From Belnapia sp. (GTDB lineage: Bacteria; Pseudomonadota; Alphaproteobacteria; Acetobacterales; Acetobacteraceae): a stretch of DNA of 7,976 nt. The position numbers and the translations under genes are program-made. Below the pieces are notes generated by a model that was given only the letters and a program-made list of their open reading frames with translations, made no database searches and had not been told where the DNA came from. Below, piece after piece: positions 1-6,000 of this stretch. Within the stretch, counting starts at the first letter, position 1, and every line of letters begins with the position of its first letter. Location of the stretch: contig JAQGIA010000368.1 in the NCBI GenBank assembly GCA_028291445.1, positions 1-7,976 on the forward strand, in the 5' to 3' direction.

Positions 1-269
1 TCACCCAGTTCGGCTCCGGCTGGGCCTGGCTGATCGTCGGCGCCGACGGCAAGCTGAAGGTGACCAAGACCCCGAACGGCTCCAACCCCGTCGCCACCGG
101 CGAAGGCACGCCGATCCTCGGCGTCGACGTGTGGGAGCACGCCTACTACCTCGACTTCCGCAACGTGCGGCCGAACTACCTCGACAATTTCCTGAACAAG
201 CTGGTCGATTGGGAAGTGGTCGAGACGCTGTTGAAGAACGGCGGGCTGAAGTCCGGCCAGTCGGCCTGA
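1..269 (+). CDS. sodB: Superoxide dismutase, Fe-type, C-terminal part (5' end outside window)
   Basis: This is the C-terminal part (88 residues, reading from base 3) of an iron/manganese-family superoxide dismutase, which converts superoxide to oxygen and hydrogen peroxide. The family signature DVWEHAYY is intact at about 138-161; its Asp and His are two of the four metal ligands, and the other two His lie upstream of the window. The GSGWAWL core motif is near the start. Where Mn-type enzymes such as E. coli SodA carry an active-site Gln in this domain, the segment here reads TPNGSNP with Gly, as expected for Fe-type enzymes that supply Gln from the N-terminal domain. The C-terminus is of ordinary family length. 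The gene ends in TGA and is followed 7 bases later by a strong terminator hairpin. Fe versus cambialistic use cannot be settled from this half alone. Confidence 0.95.
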   Translation, partial: TQFGSGWAWLIVGADGKLKVTKTPNGSNPVATGEGTPILGVDVWEHAYYLDFRNVRPNYLDNFLNKLVDWEVVETLLKNGGLKSGQSA

Positions 270-276
270 CGCGCAT

Positions 277-303
277 CGGGGAGGCTGCGGCCTCCCCGGT
301 TTT
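277..303 (+). terminator. Rho-independent terminator of sodB
   Basis: An 8-bp perfect stem (GGGGAGGC at 278-285 with GCCTCCCC at 290-297) encloses a TGCG tetraloop; C277-G298 extends it to 9 bp. A TTTT run follows at 300-303. It lies just after the sodB stop codon, and the T-run is on the + strand side only, so it mainly serves sodB. The facing gene ends 6 bases beyond, and its transcript would also cross the hairpin but without a U-tract. Confidence 0.88.
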
Positions 304-308
304 GCCGC

Positions 309-749
309 TCAGTCGGTGAAGCGCGGGCCATGCGCCAGGCCCAATGGGCAAACGGCGGCGAATTCGGCGAAGGTTTCGGCCAGCTCGTCGGGCCAGCGGG
401 CGACGCGGGGCGGCGCCAGGTAGATCGGCCCACCGTCCAGCAGCAGCATCAGGAACAGCCGCTCGCCATCGGCATCGAAGGCCATGAACAGGCCGCGATC
501 CGCCTCGGCGCCCCAGCCGACCAGCCAGCGGCCGGCAACCAACGCGACGGGCGGCCCCGGCAGCCGCAGACCTTCATAGACGGATTGCTGCCGGCCACGC
601 GCGGCGCCGCGCAGCAGCACCGCCACCGCCGGATCGGCACCGAGCTGCACCAGCGTGCCGCCGGCCCGGTCGCGGACCCCCGGCACCGCCGCCCTTGCCA
701 CCCAAGGCGCAAGCGCCAGCAGCGCGCCGAGCGTCCGGCGGCGGATCAC
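309..749 (-). CDS. Hypothetical secreted protein, translationally coupled to yajC
   Basis: The 146-residue product is not a family I recognise. Residues 1-20 look like a signal peptide: basic MIRRR, a hydrophobic stretch rich in Leu and Ala, then AxA-type sites near ARA/AVP. The RRTL motif at 4-7 faintly resembles a twin-arginine signal, but a Sec signal is as likely. The mature part is about 125 residues, looks beta-rich (alternating hydrophobic segments such as VALVAGRWLVGWG and LFLMLLLDGG), and has a single Cys near the C-terminus. The start is GTG at 749-747, sharing bases with the yajC stop (GTGA overlap), so it is probably translated from the yajC mRNA. Reading-frame integrity, the overlap and third-position GC support a real gene. 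It is convergent with sodB. Periplasmic or envelope location is inferred from the signal only. Confidence 0.75.
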   Translation of the reverse strand: MIRRRTLGALLALAPWVARAAVPGVRDRAGGTLVQLGADPAVAVLLRGAARGRQQSVYEGLRLPGPPVALVAGRWLVGWGAEADRGLFMAFDADGERLFLMLLLDGGPIYLAPPRVARWPDELAETFAEFAAVCPLGLAHGPRFTD

Positions 750-1090
750 CCCTTGGCCGGGGCGTCGCCGGCGCCGAGCGGCTTCAGCACGTCGCCGATG
801 GTCGCCCGCAGCACGCTGACGCGGACATTGGGGGCGATCTCCACCTCGACCTCGTCGACGCCATCCTTCACGGTGACGACCTTGGCGATGATGCCGCCGG
901 CCGTCAGCACCCGGTCGCCGCGCTTCAGCGAGGTGAGCAGGGCGCGGTGTTCCTTCTGCTTCTTCTGCTGCGGACGGATCAGCAGGAAGTAGAAGACGCC
1001 GAAAATCAGCAGCAGCGGCGCCAGCTGCATGACGAGCGCCATGGGACCGCCGCCGGCGGCGTCCTGGGCATAGGCAGGGGAGATGAACAT
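746..1090 (-). CDS. yajC: Sec translocon accessory protein YajC
   Basis: YajC is a small inner-membrane protein that associates with SecD and SecF around the SecYEG channel. The product is 114 residues (E. coli YajC is about 110). A short N-terminus MFISPAYAQ precedes one transmembrane segment at about 17-37 (LAPLLLIFGVFYFLLI). The hallmark RPQQKKQKEH follows, then the small cytosolic domain with the RGDRVLTAGGIIAKV block. I chose the ATG at 1090-1088 because it yields the MFISPAYAQ N-terminus common in alphaproteobacteria. An in-frame upstream start at 1141 would add 17 polar residues unlike the family. AAGGA lies about 12 nt upstream, which is rather far. In many proteobacteria secD and secF follow yajC; here a gene for a secreted protein of unknown function overlaps its stop instead, then transcription meets sodB. 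Confidence 0.95.
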   Translation of the reverse strand: MFISPAYAQDAAGGGPMALVMQLAPLLLIFGVFYFLLIRPQQKKQKEHRALLTSLKRGDRVLTAGGIIAKVVTVKDGVDEVEVEIAPNVRVSVLRATIGDVLKPLGAGDAPAKG

Positions 1091-1200
1091 CCCGGGGGTA
1101 TTTCCTTGTTGGGCCGGCTTGGCGTATGCGGCGGGGCGCAAACTAGCGGCACCCCCCCTAGCGTCAAGGGGCGGCCGGCGCCCGCATAACGGGAGTTCCC
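1091..1200. promoter_or_regulatory. Divergent intergenic region, yajC / DUF815 ATPase
   Basis: This 110-bp gap must hold the leftward yajC promoter and the rightward ATPase promoter. I cannot name confident -35/-10 boxes. Visible items are a direct repeat CTAGCG at 1143-1148 and 1158-1163 separated by a run of seven C (1152-1158), and GGGAG at 1191-1195, a Shine-Dalgarno sequence 5 nt before the ATG at 1201. Confidence 0.45.
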
Positions 1201-2070
1201 ATGGACATCGCCTTGCTGACCCGCATCGCCGAGGCGCTGGAGCGCCTGGCCCCGCCGCCGCCGCCGCAACCGAGCCTGGCGGGCGCCGATGCCTTCGTCT
1301 GGCATGCCGAGCCCATCGCCCGGCTGGTCCCGGTGGCCAAGGTTTCCCGCGTCGATCTGGTCCTGCTGCAGGGCGTCGAGCGGCAGAAGGGCATCCTGCT
1401 GGAGAACACGCTGCGCTTCGCCCGCGGCTTCCCGGCCAACAACGTCATGCTCTGGGGCGCCCGTGGCATGGGCAAGTCGTCCCTGGTGAAGGCCGCGCAT
1501 GCCGCCGCCAATGCCGCGGCGCCCGGCAGCCTGGCGCTGATCGAAATCCAGCGCGAGGACATCCGCACGCTGCCGGAGCTGCTGAATATCCTGCGAGCGG
1601 ATAATTCGGACCCGCTCCGCGGGGGGCCTCGCCGCTGCCTGGTGTTCTGCGACGACCTCTCGTTCGAGAAGGAGGATGCCGACTACAAGGCGCTGAAATC
1701 TGTGCTCGACGGCGGGATCGAGGGCCGCCCGGCGAATGTGCTGTTCTACGCGACCAGCAACCGCCGCCACCTGATGTCGCGCGACATGATCGAGAACGAG
1801 CGCAGCACCGCCATCAACCCGAATGAGGCGGTGGAGGAGAAGGTCTCGCTCAGCGACCGCTTCGGGCTATGGATCGGTTTCCACAATTGCGACCAGCCGA
1901 CCTACTTCGCCATGGTGGATGGCTATGCCGGGGCGCTCGGGCTCGATGTGACGCCGGAGGAATTGCGGCGGCAGGCGAATGAATGGTCGGTGACCCGGGG
2001 CGGGCGATCCGGGCGGGTCGCCTGGCAGTTCATCCAGGACCTCGCCGGTCGCCTTGGGGTTGCTGCCTGA
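1201..2070 (+). CDS. DUF815-family P-loop ATPase
   Basis: The 289-residue product matches the DUF815 group of AAA-like P-loop ATPases, conserved in proteobacteria but without an assigned cellular role that I know of. A helical, Pro-rich N-terminus (1-25) precedes the ATPase core. Walker A is G86-A-R-G-M-G-K92-S-S; Walker B is LVFCDD at 147-152; ATSN at 184-187 resembles sensor 1; the family block SLSDRFGLWIGF lies at 216-227, its Arg220 a possible finger residue; a C-terminal helical lid follows. Length is normal for the family. No signal peptide or membrane segment is present, so it should be cytosolic. The ATG at 1201 has GGGAG 5 nt upstream. The gene is divergent from yajC, an arrangement I recall from other alphaproteobacteria. 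A DnaA- or MoxR-like loader or remodelling activity is possible but unproven. Confidence 0.92.
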   Translation: MDIALLTRIAEALERLAPPPPPQPSLAGADAFVWHAEPIARLVPVAKVSRVDLVLLQGVERQKGILLENTLRFARGFPANNVMLWGARGMGKSSLVKAAHAAANAAAPGSLALIEIQREDIRTLPELLNILRADNSDPLRGGPRRCLVFCDDLSFEKEDADYKALKSVLDGGIEGRPANVLFYATSNRRHLMSRDMIENERSTAINPNEAVEEKVSLSDRFGLWIGFHNCDQPTYFAMVDGYAGALGLDVTPEELRRQANEWSVTRGGRSGRVAWQFIQDLAGRLGVAA

Positions 2071-2099
2071 CGTCGTTTTGATTGTTCAACTGTGAAGGC

Positions 2100-2135
2100 G
2101 CGCAGTCGTGACCCAGCATGGGTCTGCGACTGTGC
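2100..2135. repeat. Long imperfect hairpin between ATPase and glycosyltransferase genes
   Basis: An outer stem pairs 2100-2108 with 2127-2135 (9 bp, one G-T pair at 2102/2133). A small internal loop follows (T2109 against T2125-G2126), then an inner stem 2110-2115 with 2119-2124 (6 bp) closing a GCA loop. No T-run follows on either strand, so a classic terminator is not supported. It could be an RNA structure at the end of the ATPase transcript or in the leader of the next gene, or a protein-binding palindrome. Confidence 0.6.
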
Positions 2136-2138
2136 ATC

Positions 2139-2169
2139 CAATATACGATTCTAGTTGGAGCGTATATTG
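2139..2169. promoter_or_regulatory. Perfect 9-bp inverted repeat enclosing RBS and overlapping the TTG start
   Basis: CAATATACG (2139-2147) and CGTATATTG (2161-2169) are exact reverse complements around a 13-nt spacer. The spacer carries the GGAG ribosome binding site (2157-2160), and the last three bases of the right arm are the proposed TTG start codon of the glycosyltransferase. In RNA this would be a hairpin with the binding site in the loop and the start in the stem. In DNA the arm centres lie 22 bp apart, about two helical turns, which also suits a dimeric repressor. The arms are AT-rich against a very GC-rich background. Confidence 0.55.
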
Positions 2170-3750
2170 TCAGAAACCAATAGATTGCGCCGCGCCGGCG
2201 CCTTGCCGCCTTGGGCTGTCGTGGGGGTTCTGGTACTGGCGCTGGCGGTGCTGGGACTTGCCGCGGTATTTCGCGGGACCGAGTACGACGAGAATTACTC
2301 GGTCTTCGTCACCGGCGGCATTCCGCGGCCGGACTGGCCCAGCACCAGCTTCGTGCCCGACAGCGTGGCGCAGCCCTTCGTGCAGCGCGCCGACCAGGCG
2401 ACGATCCTGGAGGCGATCCGCCGCACGGATGTACATCCGCCGCTTTATTTCCAGCTGCTCGGCGCCTGGCGGGAGGTAGCGGGAGACCGGCTGGTTGTGC
2501 TGCGGCTGCCCAGCATCCTGGCGACGCTGGGCACGCTGGCGGTGTGGATGCTGATTGCCGCCCGCGCCGGGCAATCGGCGGTGCTGACCGGACTGATGCT
2601 CACTTTCTGCTATGGCTTCATGTCGCTCGGCTATGTGGTCCGGGGCTATGCCCTGGCCCAATTCCTGATCGCGCTGTCGGTCCTCGCCGCAGTCACCGCC
2701 TGGCGGCAGGGGCGCGGCGCCTGGGTGCCGGCCGCCCTGGCCGGGCTGGCGGGCGGCCTCGCCTGCCTCACCAATTACCTCGCGGTCTTTCCGCTGGCGG
2801 CGGTACTGGGCTGGCTGGTGCTGGCTGCCCCCGGCTGGCCGGAGCGCGGCCGACGCATGCTGGCTGCCGGCCTGCCATTTCTTTCGTGCATGCTGCTGGT
2901 GGCCCCGGTCTGGCTGGACCAGCAGAAATTGGCCGTGTCGCAAAGCGCCGGCCAGTTCGCCCCCTTCAGCCTGGCCGATACCTTGCATCGCCTGCTGCAA
3001 TTCGAGACGGCGTCCGTGCTGGGCGGCCTGCCGCTCTATGTGCAGGGCATGGCGCGCAGCGTCGCGGGCACCGGGTTGGCGCTGCTGCTGGGAGCCATCG
3101 GCCTCCTGACGCTGTGGCTCTGGCGCGGGCTCGGGCCGCTGCGCTGGGTATGGCTGCTGGGGGGGCTGGCGGCGCCGGCCGGGCTGGTGCTGCTTGGCGC
3201 GCTCTTCGGCAACGCGCCGGTCGAGCTGCGCTACCTGGTGCTCGGCCTGCCCTTTACCGCGGCGCTGATCGCCGTGGTGGCCGAGGCCTGGCAAAGGCGG
3301 TCGCCCACCGCCGCCGCCTGGGGGCTCGGCGTGCTGCTGCTGGTCCAGGCGACGGGAACGGCCGGCATGATCTGGCACCCGGCGACCCGGCAGCCCTACC
3401 GCGACATGATCGCGGCGCTGCGGCTGGAACTGACGCCCGGCACGGTGGTCATGGTGCCCTTCGGCCAGGATGGCGTGGGGCTGGTCGGCAGCATGCTGCG
3501 CGAGTTGCCGGGCCAGCAGCCGGTGCTGGTGCTGCGGGACGGGGATGCCGCGGCCGCGCCGGCCCGGGCGGCGGGCTTCGATCGGCTGTTGCTGCTCGGC
3601 TTCGGCGCCCGCGACCGGGCCAGCGACCGGCAATGGCGATCGGCGGCGGCAAAGCTGCGGGAAGCGCCGGAGTGGCACCGGGCGGGGCTGGTCTGGCAGG
3701 AGCAGCGCGGCGGCAGCGTCGAGATCTTCGAGCAGCGGGTGGTGAATTGA
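2167..3750 (+). CDS. Polytopic GT-C glycosyltransferase, family 39-like
   Basis: The product is a 527-residue integral membrane protein of the GT-C fold (PMT/ArnT-like, GT39 type). Such enzymes move sugars or similar groups from polyprenyl-phosphate donors onto lipid, glycan or protein acceptors on the periplasmic side. The first membrane helix is at about 16-35. The following loop starts EYDENYS (Asp41, Glu42), the usual GT-C acidic pair, and the family motif HPPLYF is at 90-95. Roughly ten further hydrophobic segments run to about residue 400, and a soluble C-terminal domain of about 125 residues follows. I prefer TTG at 2167 because GGAG at 2157-2160 sits 6 nt upstream; an in-frame TTG at 2155 would add four residues and lacks such a site. 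It is preceded by two stem-loops and is convergent with pcaG 13 bp away. Donor and acceptor cannot be predicted. Confidence 0.88.
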   Translation: MSETNRLRRAGALPPWAVVGVLVLALAVLGLAAVFRGTEYDENYSVFVTGGIPRPDWPSTSFVPDSVAQPFVQRADQATILEAIRRTDVHPPLYFQLLGAWREVAGDRLVVLRLPSILATLGTLAVWMLIAARAGQSAVLTGLMLTFCYGFMSLGYVVRGYALAQFLIALSVLAAVTAWRQGRGAWVPAALAGLAGGLACLTNYLAVFPLAAVLGWLVLAAPGWPERGRRMLAAGLPFLSCMLLVAPVWLDQQKLAVSQSAGQFAPFSLADTLHRLLQFETASVLGGLPLYVQGMARSVAGTGLALLLGAIGLLTLWLWRGLGPLRWVWLLGGLAAPAGLVLLGALFGNAPVELRYLVLGLPFTAALIAVVAEAWQRRSPTAAAWGLGVLLLVQATGTAGMIWHPATRQPYRDMIAALRLELTPGTVVMVPFGQDGVGLVGSMLRELPGQQPVLVLRDGDAAAAPARAAGFDRLLLLGFGARDRASDRQWRSAAAKLREAPEWHRAGLVWQEQRGGSVEIFEQRVVN

Positions 3751-3763
3751 GGCGCGCTTGGCG

Positions 3764-4372
3764 TTATTCGGCGAAGAAGGGCGTCTCGGCGCCGCCGCGC
3801 AGCCGCAGCTCGCAGCGGAAGCTGCGGCTGCCCTCGGCCAAGCCATCCGGCGCGCTATCCACCATTGCGACCAGGCGCGCCCTGGCCTCGGGCGGGACCA
3901 GCCCCAGCACCGGGTCGGCGGCATTGGCTTCGGGGAAATCCGGGAAGAAGACCGTGGTCGCCAGCGGCCGCATGAGGCCGGAGGCCATGATGGTCAGGTT
4001 CACATGCGGGGCGCGGTGGTGGTTGCCCTCGGCATAGCCGCCGGGCAGCAGGGTGATGAATTCGAAGCCCCCCGCGGCATCGGTCCAGGCGCGGCCCCAG
4101 CCGAGGAAATCCGGATCGGCCAGCCGCCAGTCCGGATCGGCGGGATGGCGGAAGCGGCCGGCGGCATCGGCCTGCCAGGCCTCCAGCACGGCATTCACGC
4201 AGGGCTGGCCGTTCTCGCGCAGCACCCGGCCATGCAGGCGGATGGTTTCGCCGGCGGTGCTGGGCGGCGCCTCCGTTGCGATGCGCCGCAGGTCGTTGTC
4301 GCCGGGCCGGAAGAAGCCGCGCGGGAAAAAGGGCCCGATGGTGTGCTGGGAGGTCGGCGGCAGCCGGGTCAT
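3764..4372 (-). CDS. pcaG: Protocatechuate 3,4-dioxygenase alpha subunit
   Basis: PcaG is the alpha chain of the intradiol dioxygenase that opens protocatechuate to 3-carboxy-cis,cis-muconate, the entry step of the beta-ketoadipate pathway, in the cytosol. The 202-residue length is typical. The family's N-terminal block TSQHTIGPFF (7-16) contributes to the active-site mouth in characterised enzymes. LHGRVLRENGQPC and AVLEAWQADAAGRFRHP follow, then APHVNLTIMASG (121-132) and a C-terminus RLRGGAETPFF. As expected for the alpha chain, iron is not bound: Phe74 stands where the beta chain has its first Tyr ligand. Its ATG shares bases with the pcaH stop (ATGA), implying coupled synthesis of the two chains. 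No clear terminator is visible in the 13 bp before the facing glycosyltransferase stop, so read-through antisense transcription is possible. Confidence 0.93.
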   Translation of the reverse strand: MTRLPPTSQHTIGPFFPRGFFRPGDNDLRRIATEAPPSTAGETIRLHGRVLRENGQPCVNAVLEAWQADAAGRFRHPADPDWRLADPDFLGWGRAWTDAAGGFEFITLLPGGYAEGNHHRAPHVNLTIMASGLMRPLATTVFFPDFPEANAADPVLGLVPPEARARLVAMVDSAPDGLAEGSRSFRCELRLRGGAETPFFAE

Positions 4373-5085
4373 GGCAGCGCCGGCGTCGCGCTACGGCCGC
4401 GCAGCACGAGGTCATGCGCGAAGCCGAGCCAGCCGGGGCCGACCTCGGCGGGCGGGATGAGCCGCGCCACCAGCCGGTCCCGCGCCGCGGCATCCGGAAC
4501 CGACATCAGGATGCGGTCGAGCGCGTTCAACGGATCCCCGGGAAAATACATCTGGGTGACCAGCCGGCCGGCCGAGGCGGGACCGAGCACCGAGAAATGC
4601 AGGTGCGGCGGTCGCCACCAGGTCTCCGCCACCGGGACCGGATAGGCGCCCGGCTTGATGGTGAAGAAGCCGTAGCGCCCCTCGGCATCGGTCAGCGCCC
4701 GGCCGTTGCCGATGAAATCCGGATCGAGCGGCGCGTCCCTGGTATCCGCCGCATGGCGATAGCGGCCGGCGGCATTGGCCTGCCACAGCTCGACCACGGC
4801 GCCGCGGACCGGGCGGCCATCCTCGTCCAGCACCCGGCCGCCGATATGGATGAGCTGGCCCATCGCCAGGCGGCCGGGTCCCGGCACGGCCAGGTTGTCG
4901 TCGCCGCAGGGCAGCTTGCGGCCGAGGTCGAGCGGGCCGCTGCGCTCGGTCCGGCCGGCCGGACGGCGCAGCAGGGGCTGGGCGGGCCAATGGGTATAGG
5001 TATTGGCATAGCCCGGGATGGGCACCGCCGGCTCGATTCCGGGGGGCCAGGCCTCGATGCGATCCGGCAGCTGCTGCGGGTCCAT
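4369..5085 (-). CDS. pcaH: Protocatechuate 3,4-dioxygenase beta subunit
   Basis: PcaH is the iron-binding chain of protocatechuate 3,4-dioxygenase and pairs with the alpha chain encoded directly after it. The product is 238 residues, a normal length. All non-haem Fe(III) ligands are present with the spacing of the Pseudomonas enzyme: Tyr109 (GRYRH), Tyr148 (PGAYP), His161 and His163 (RPPHLHFS), with the conserved Arg158 three residues before His161. Family blocks HIGGRVLDEDGRPV, VELWQANAAGRYRHAAD, DPDF, LTDAEGRYGFFTIKPG and VTQMYFPGDPL are clear. I chose the ATG at 5085-5083, with GGGGGAAG about 7 nt upstream; an open frame continues beyond it, but the extension is low-complexity and overlaps the divergent hydrolase gene. 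pcaB, pcaC, pcaD and a pcaQ/pcaR-type regulator are not visible nearby. Activity on a related catechol acid is possible. Confidence 0.94.
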   Translation of the reverse strand: MDPQQLPDRIEAWPPGIEPAVPIPGYANTYTHWPAQPLLRRPAGRTERSGPLDLGRKLPCGDDNLAVPGPGRLAMGQLIHIGGRVLDEDGRPVRGAVVELWQANAAGRYRHAADTRDAPLDPDFIGNGRALTDAEGRYGFFTIKPGAYPVPVAETWWRPPHLHFSVLGPASAGRLVTQMYFPGDPLNALDRILMSVPDAAARDRLVARLIPPAEVGPGWLGFAHDLVLRGRSATPALP

Positions 5086-5206
5086 GCGGTTGCTTCCCCC
5101 TCGGCGCCTTGCCGACGCCTTGGCCCGAGCATGAACCCGAAGCGGGATGGATTGAAAGCGGCGCCGGTTGCGGACAGGCTGGCCCGGAGGAAACGGGGAA
5201 GCGGCG
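5086..5206. promoter_or_regulatory. Divergent control region, pcaHG / hydrolase group
   Basis: This 121-bp gap should hold promoters for both groups. CGCCTTG occurs twice (5105-5111 and 5116-5122), 11 bp apart, about one helical turn. A short palindrome CCCG-AAG-CGGG lies at 5136-5146. GGAGGAAA (5186-5193) and GGGGAAG (5195-5201) precede the hydrolase ATG. I do not see a recognisable PcaQ- or IclR-type site, and no -10/-35 pair is convincing. Confidence 0.4.
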
Positions 5207-5986
5207 ATGGCGGAGGTGCGGCGCGGGCCTGCGCGGATCGAGTACCGGGCCGAGGGCGAGGGGCCGCCGGTGCTGCTGCTGGCCTCGCTGGGCCGCGGGG
5301 CGGAGGATTTCGACGTCGTGGCGCCGCTGATCGCCGCCGCCGGCTTCCGGGTGATCCGGCCCGAGCCGCGCGGCATCGGCGGCTCGGCCGGGCCGCTGGA
5401 CGGGCTGACGCTATACGATCTGGCCGAGGATGCGGCGGCGGCGCTGGAGGCGGGCAGGGGAGCGGCCGCCGTGCCGGCGATCGTCGCCGGGCATGCCTTC
5501 GGCAATTGGGTGGCCCGTGCCCTGGCGCGGGCGCGGCCGGAACTGGTGCGCGGCGTGGTGCTGCTGGCGGCCTCGCTCGGCACCGCCACCGCGCCCGCCA
5601 TCCGCGCCGCCATCGACGGCAGCTTCGACCCGGCGCTGAGCCCGGCGGAACGGCTGCGCCATCTGCAATCCGGCTATTTCGCCCCGGGTCACGACGCGCG
5701 GGTCTGGCTCTCCGGCTGGCATCCGCCGGTGGCGGCGATGCAGCGGGCGGCGACGGCCGCGACCGACCAGGCCTGGCGCCGCGTGGCGGAACTGGTGCCG
5801 GTGCTCTATGTCGCGGCGGCCGAGGATACCATCGCGCCGCCGCCGACCCTGGCGGCGCTGCGCGCGGCGCTCGGCCCCCGGGTGACGATGCTGACCATCG
5901 CCGATGCCGGCCATGCGCTGCTGCCGGAACAGCCGGCGGCGACCGCGGCGGCGGTCATCGGCTTCGCCCGCAATCCACCACTTTGA
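5207..5986 (+). CDS. Alpha/beta hydrolase-fold protein with Ala at the nucleophile position
   Basis: The 259-residue product has the alpha/beta hydrolase fold, the fold of PcaD enol-lactone hydrolase and many esterases. Visible blocks are PPVLLLASLGRG (20-31, oxyanion-loop region), RPEPRGIGGSAG (51-62, the family's RGxGxS turn), the nucleophile elbow at 95-99, VPVLYVAAAEDTIAPP (197-212) with Asp207, and DAGHALLPEQP with His236. The elbow reads G-H-A-F-G, so Ala97 replaces the catalytic Ser while the acid and His remain. Without the Ser, ordinary ester hydrolysis is not expected. The protein may catalyse a nucleophile-independent step such as lyase, decarboxylase or water-activation chemistry, bind a ligand, or be inactive. 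ATG at 5207 is preferred because GGAGGAAA and GGGGAAG precede it. It is first in a rightward group divergent from pcaHG; the crotonase gene begins 14 bp after its stop. Confidence 0.9.
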   Translation: MAEVRRGPARIEYRAEGEGPPVLLLASLGRGAEDFDVVAPLIAAAGFRVIRPEPRGIGGSAGPLDGLTLYDLAEDAAAALEAGRGAAAVPAIVAGHAFGNWVARALARARPELVRGVVLLAASLGTATAPAIRAAIDGSFDPALSPAERLRHLQSGYFAPGHDARVWLSGWHPPVAAMQRAATAATDQAWRRVAELVPVLYVAAAEDTIAPPPTLAALRAALGPRVTMLTIADAGHALLPEQPAATAAAVIGFARNPPL

Positions 5987-6000
5987 CAGAAGGCAGCAGC

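Noticed and set aside
1006..1770. Leftward 254-residue open frame across the yajC start and DUF815 gene
   Set aside because: It is out of frame with yajC and antisense to the ATPase, whose Walker motifs are clear.
3751..3763. Terminator between the convergent glycosyltransferase and pcaG genes
   Set aside because: Only 13 bp with no stem-loop or T-run on either strand.
2170..3924. Leftward 584-residue open frame
   Set aside because: It is antisense to the glycosyltransferase, whose membrane segments and GT-C motifs are clear. The composition is Gln/Arg/Pro-rich with no motifs.
2211..4037. Rightward 608-residue open frame overlapping the glycosyltransferase
   Set aside because: A frame-shifted shadow, Gly/Ala/Arg-rich, that runs on into antisense of pcaG without any family signature.
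5086..5613. N-terminal extension of PcaH to a 414-residue protein
   Set aside because: The added part is low-complexity Ser/Ala/Arg and overlaps the divergent hydrolase gene. The 238-residue form already has family length and a ribosome binding site.
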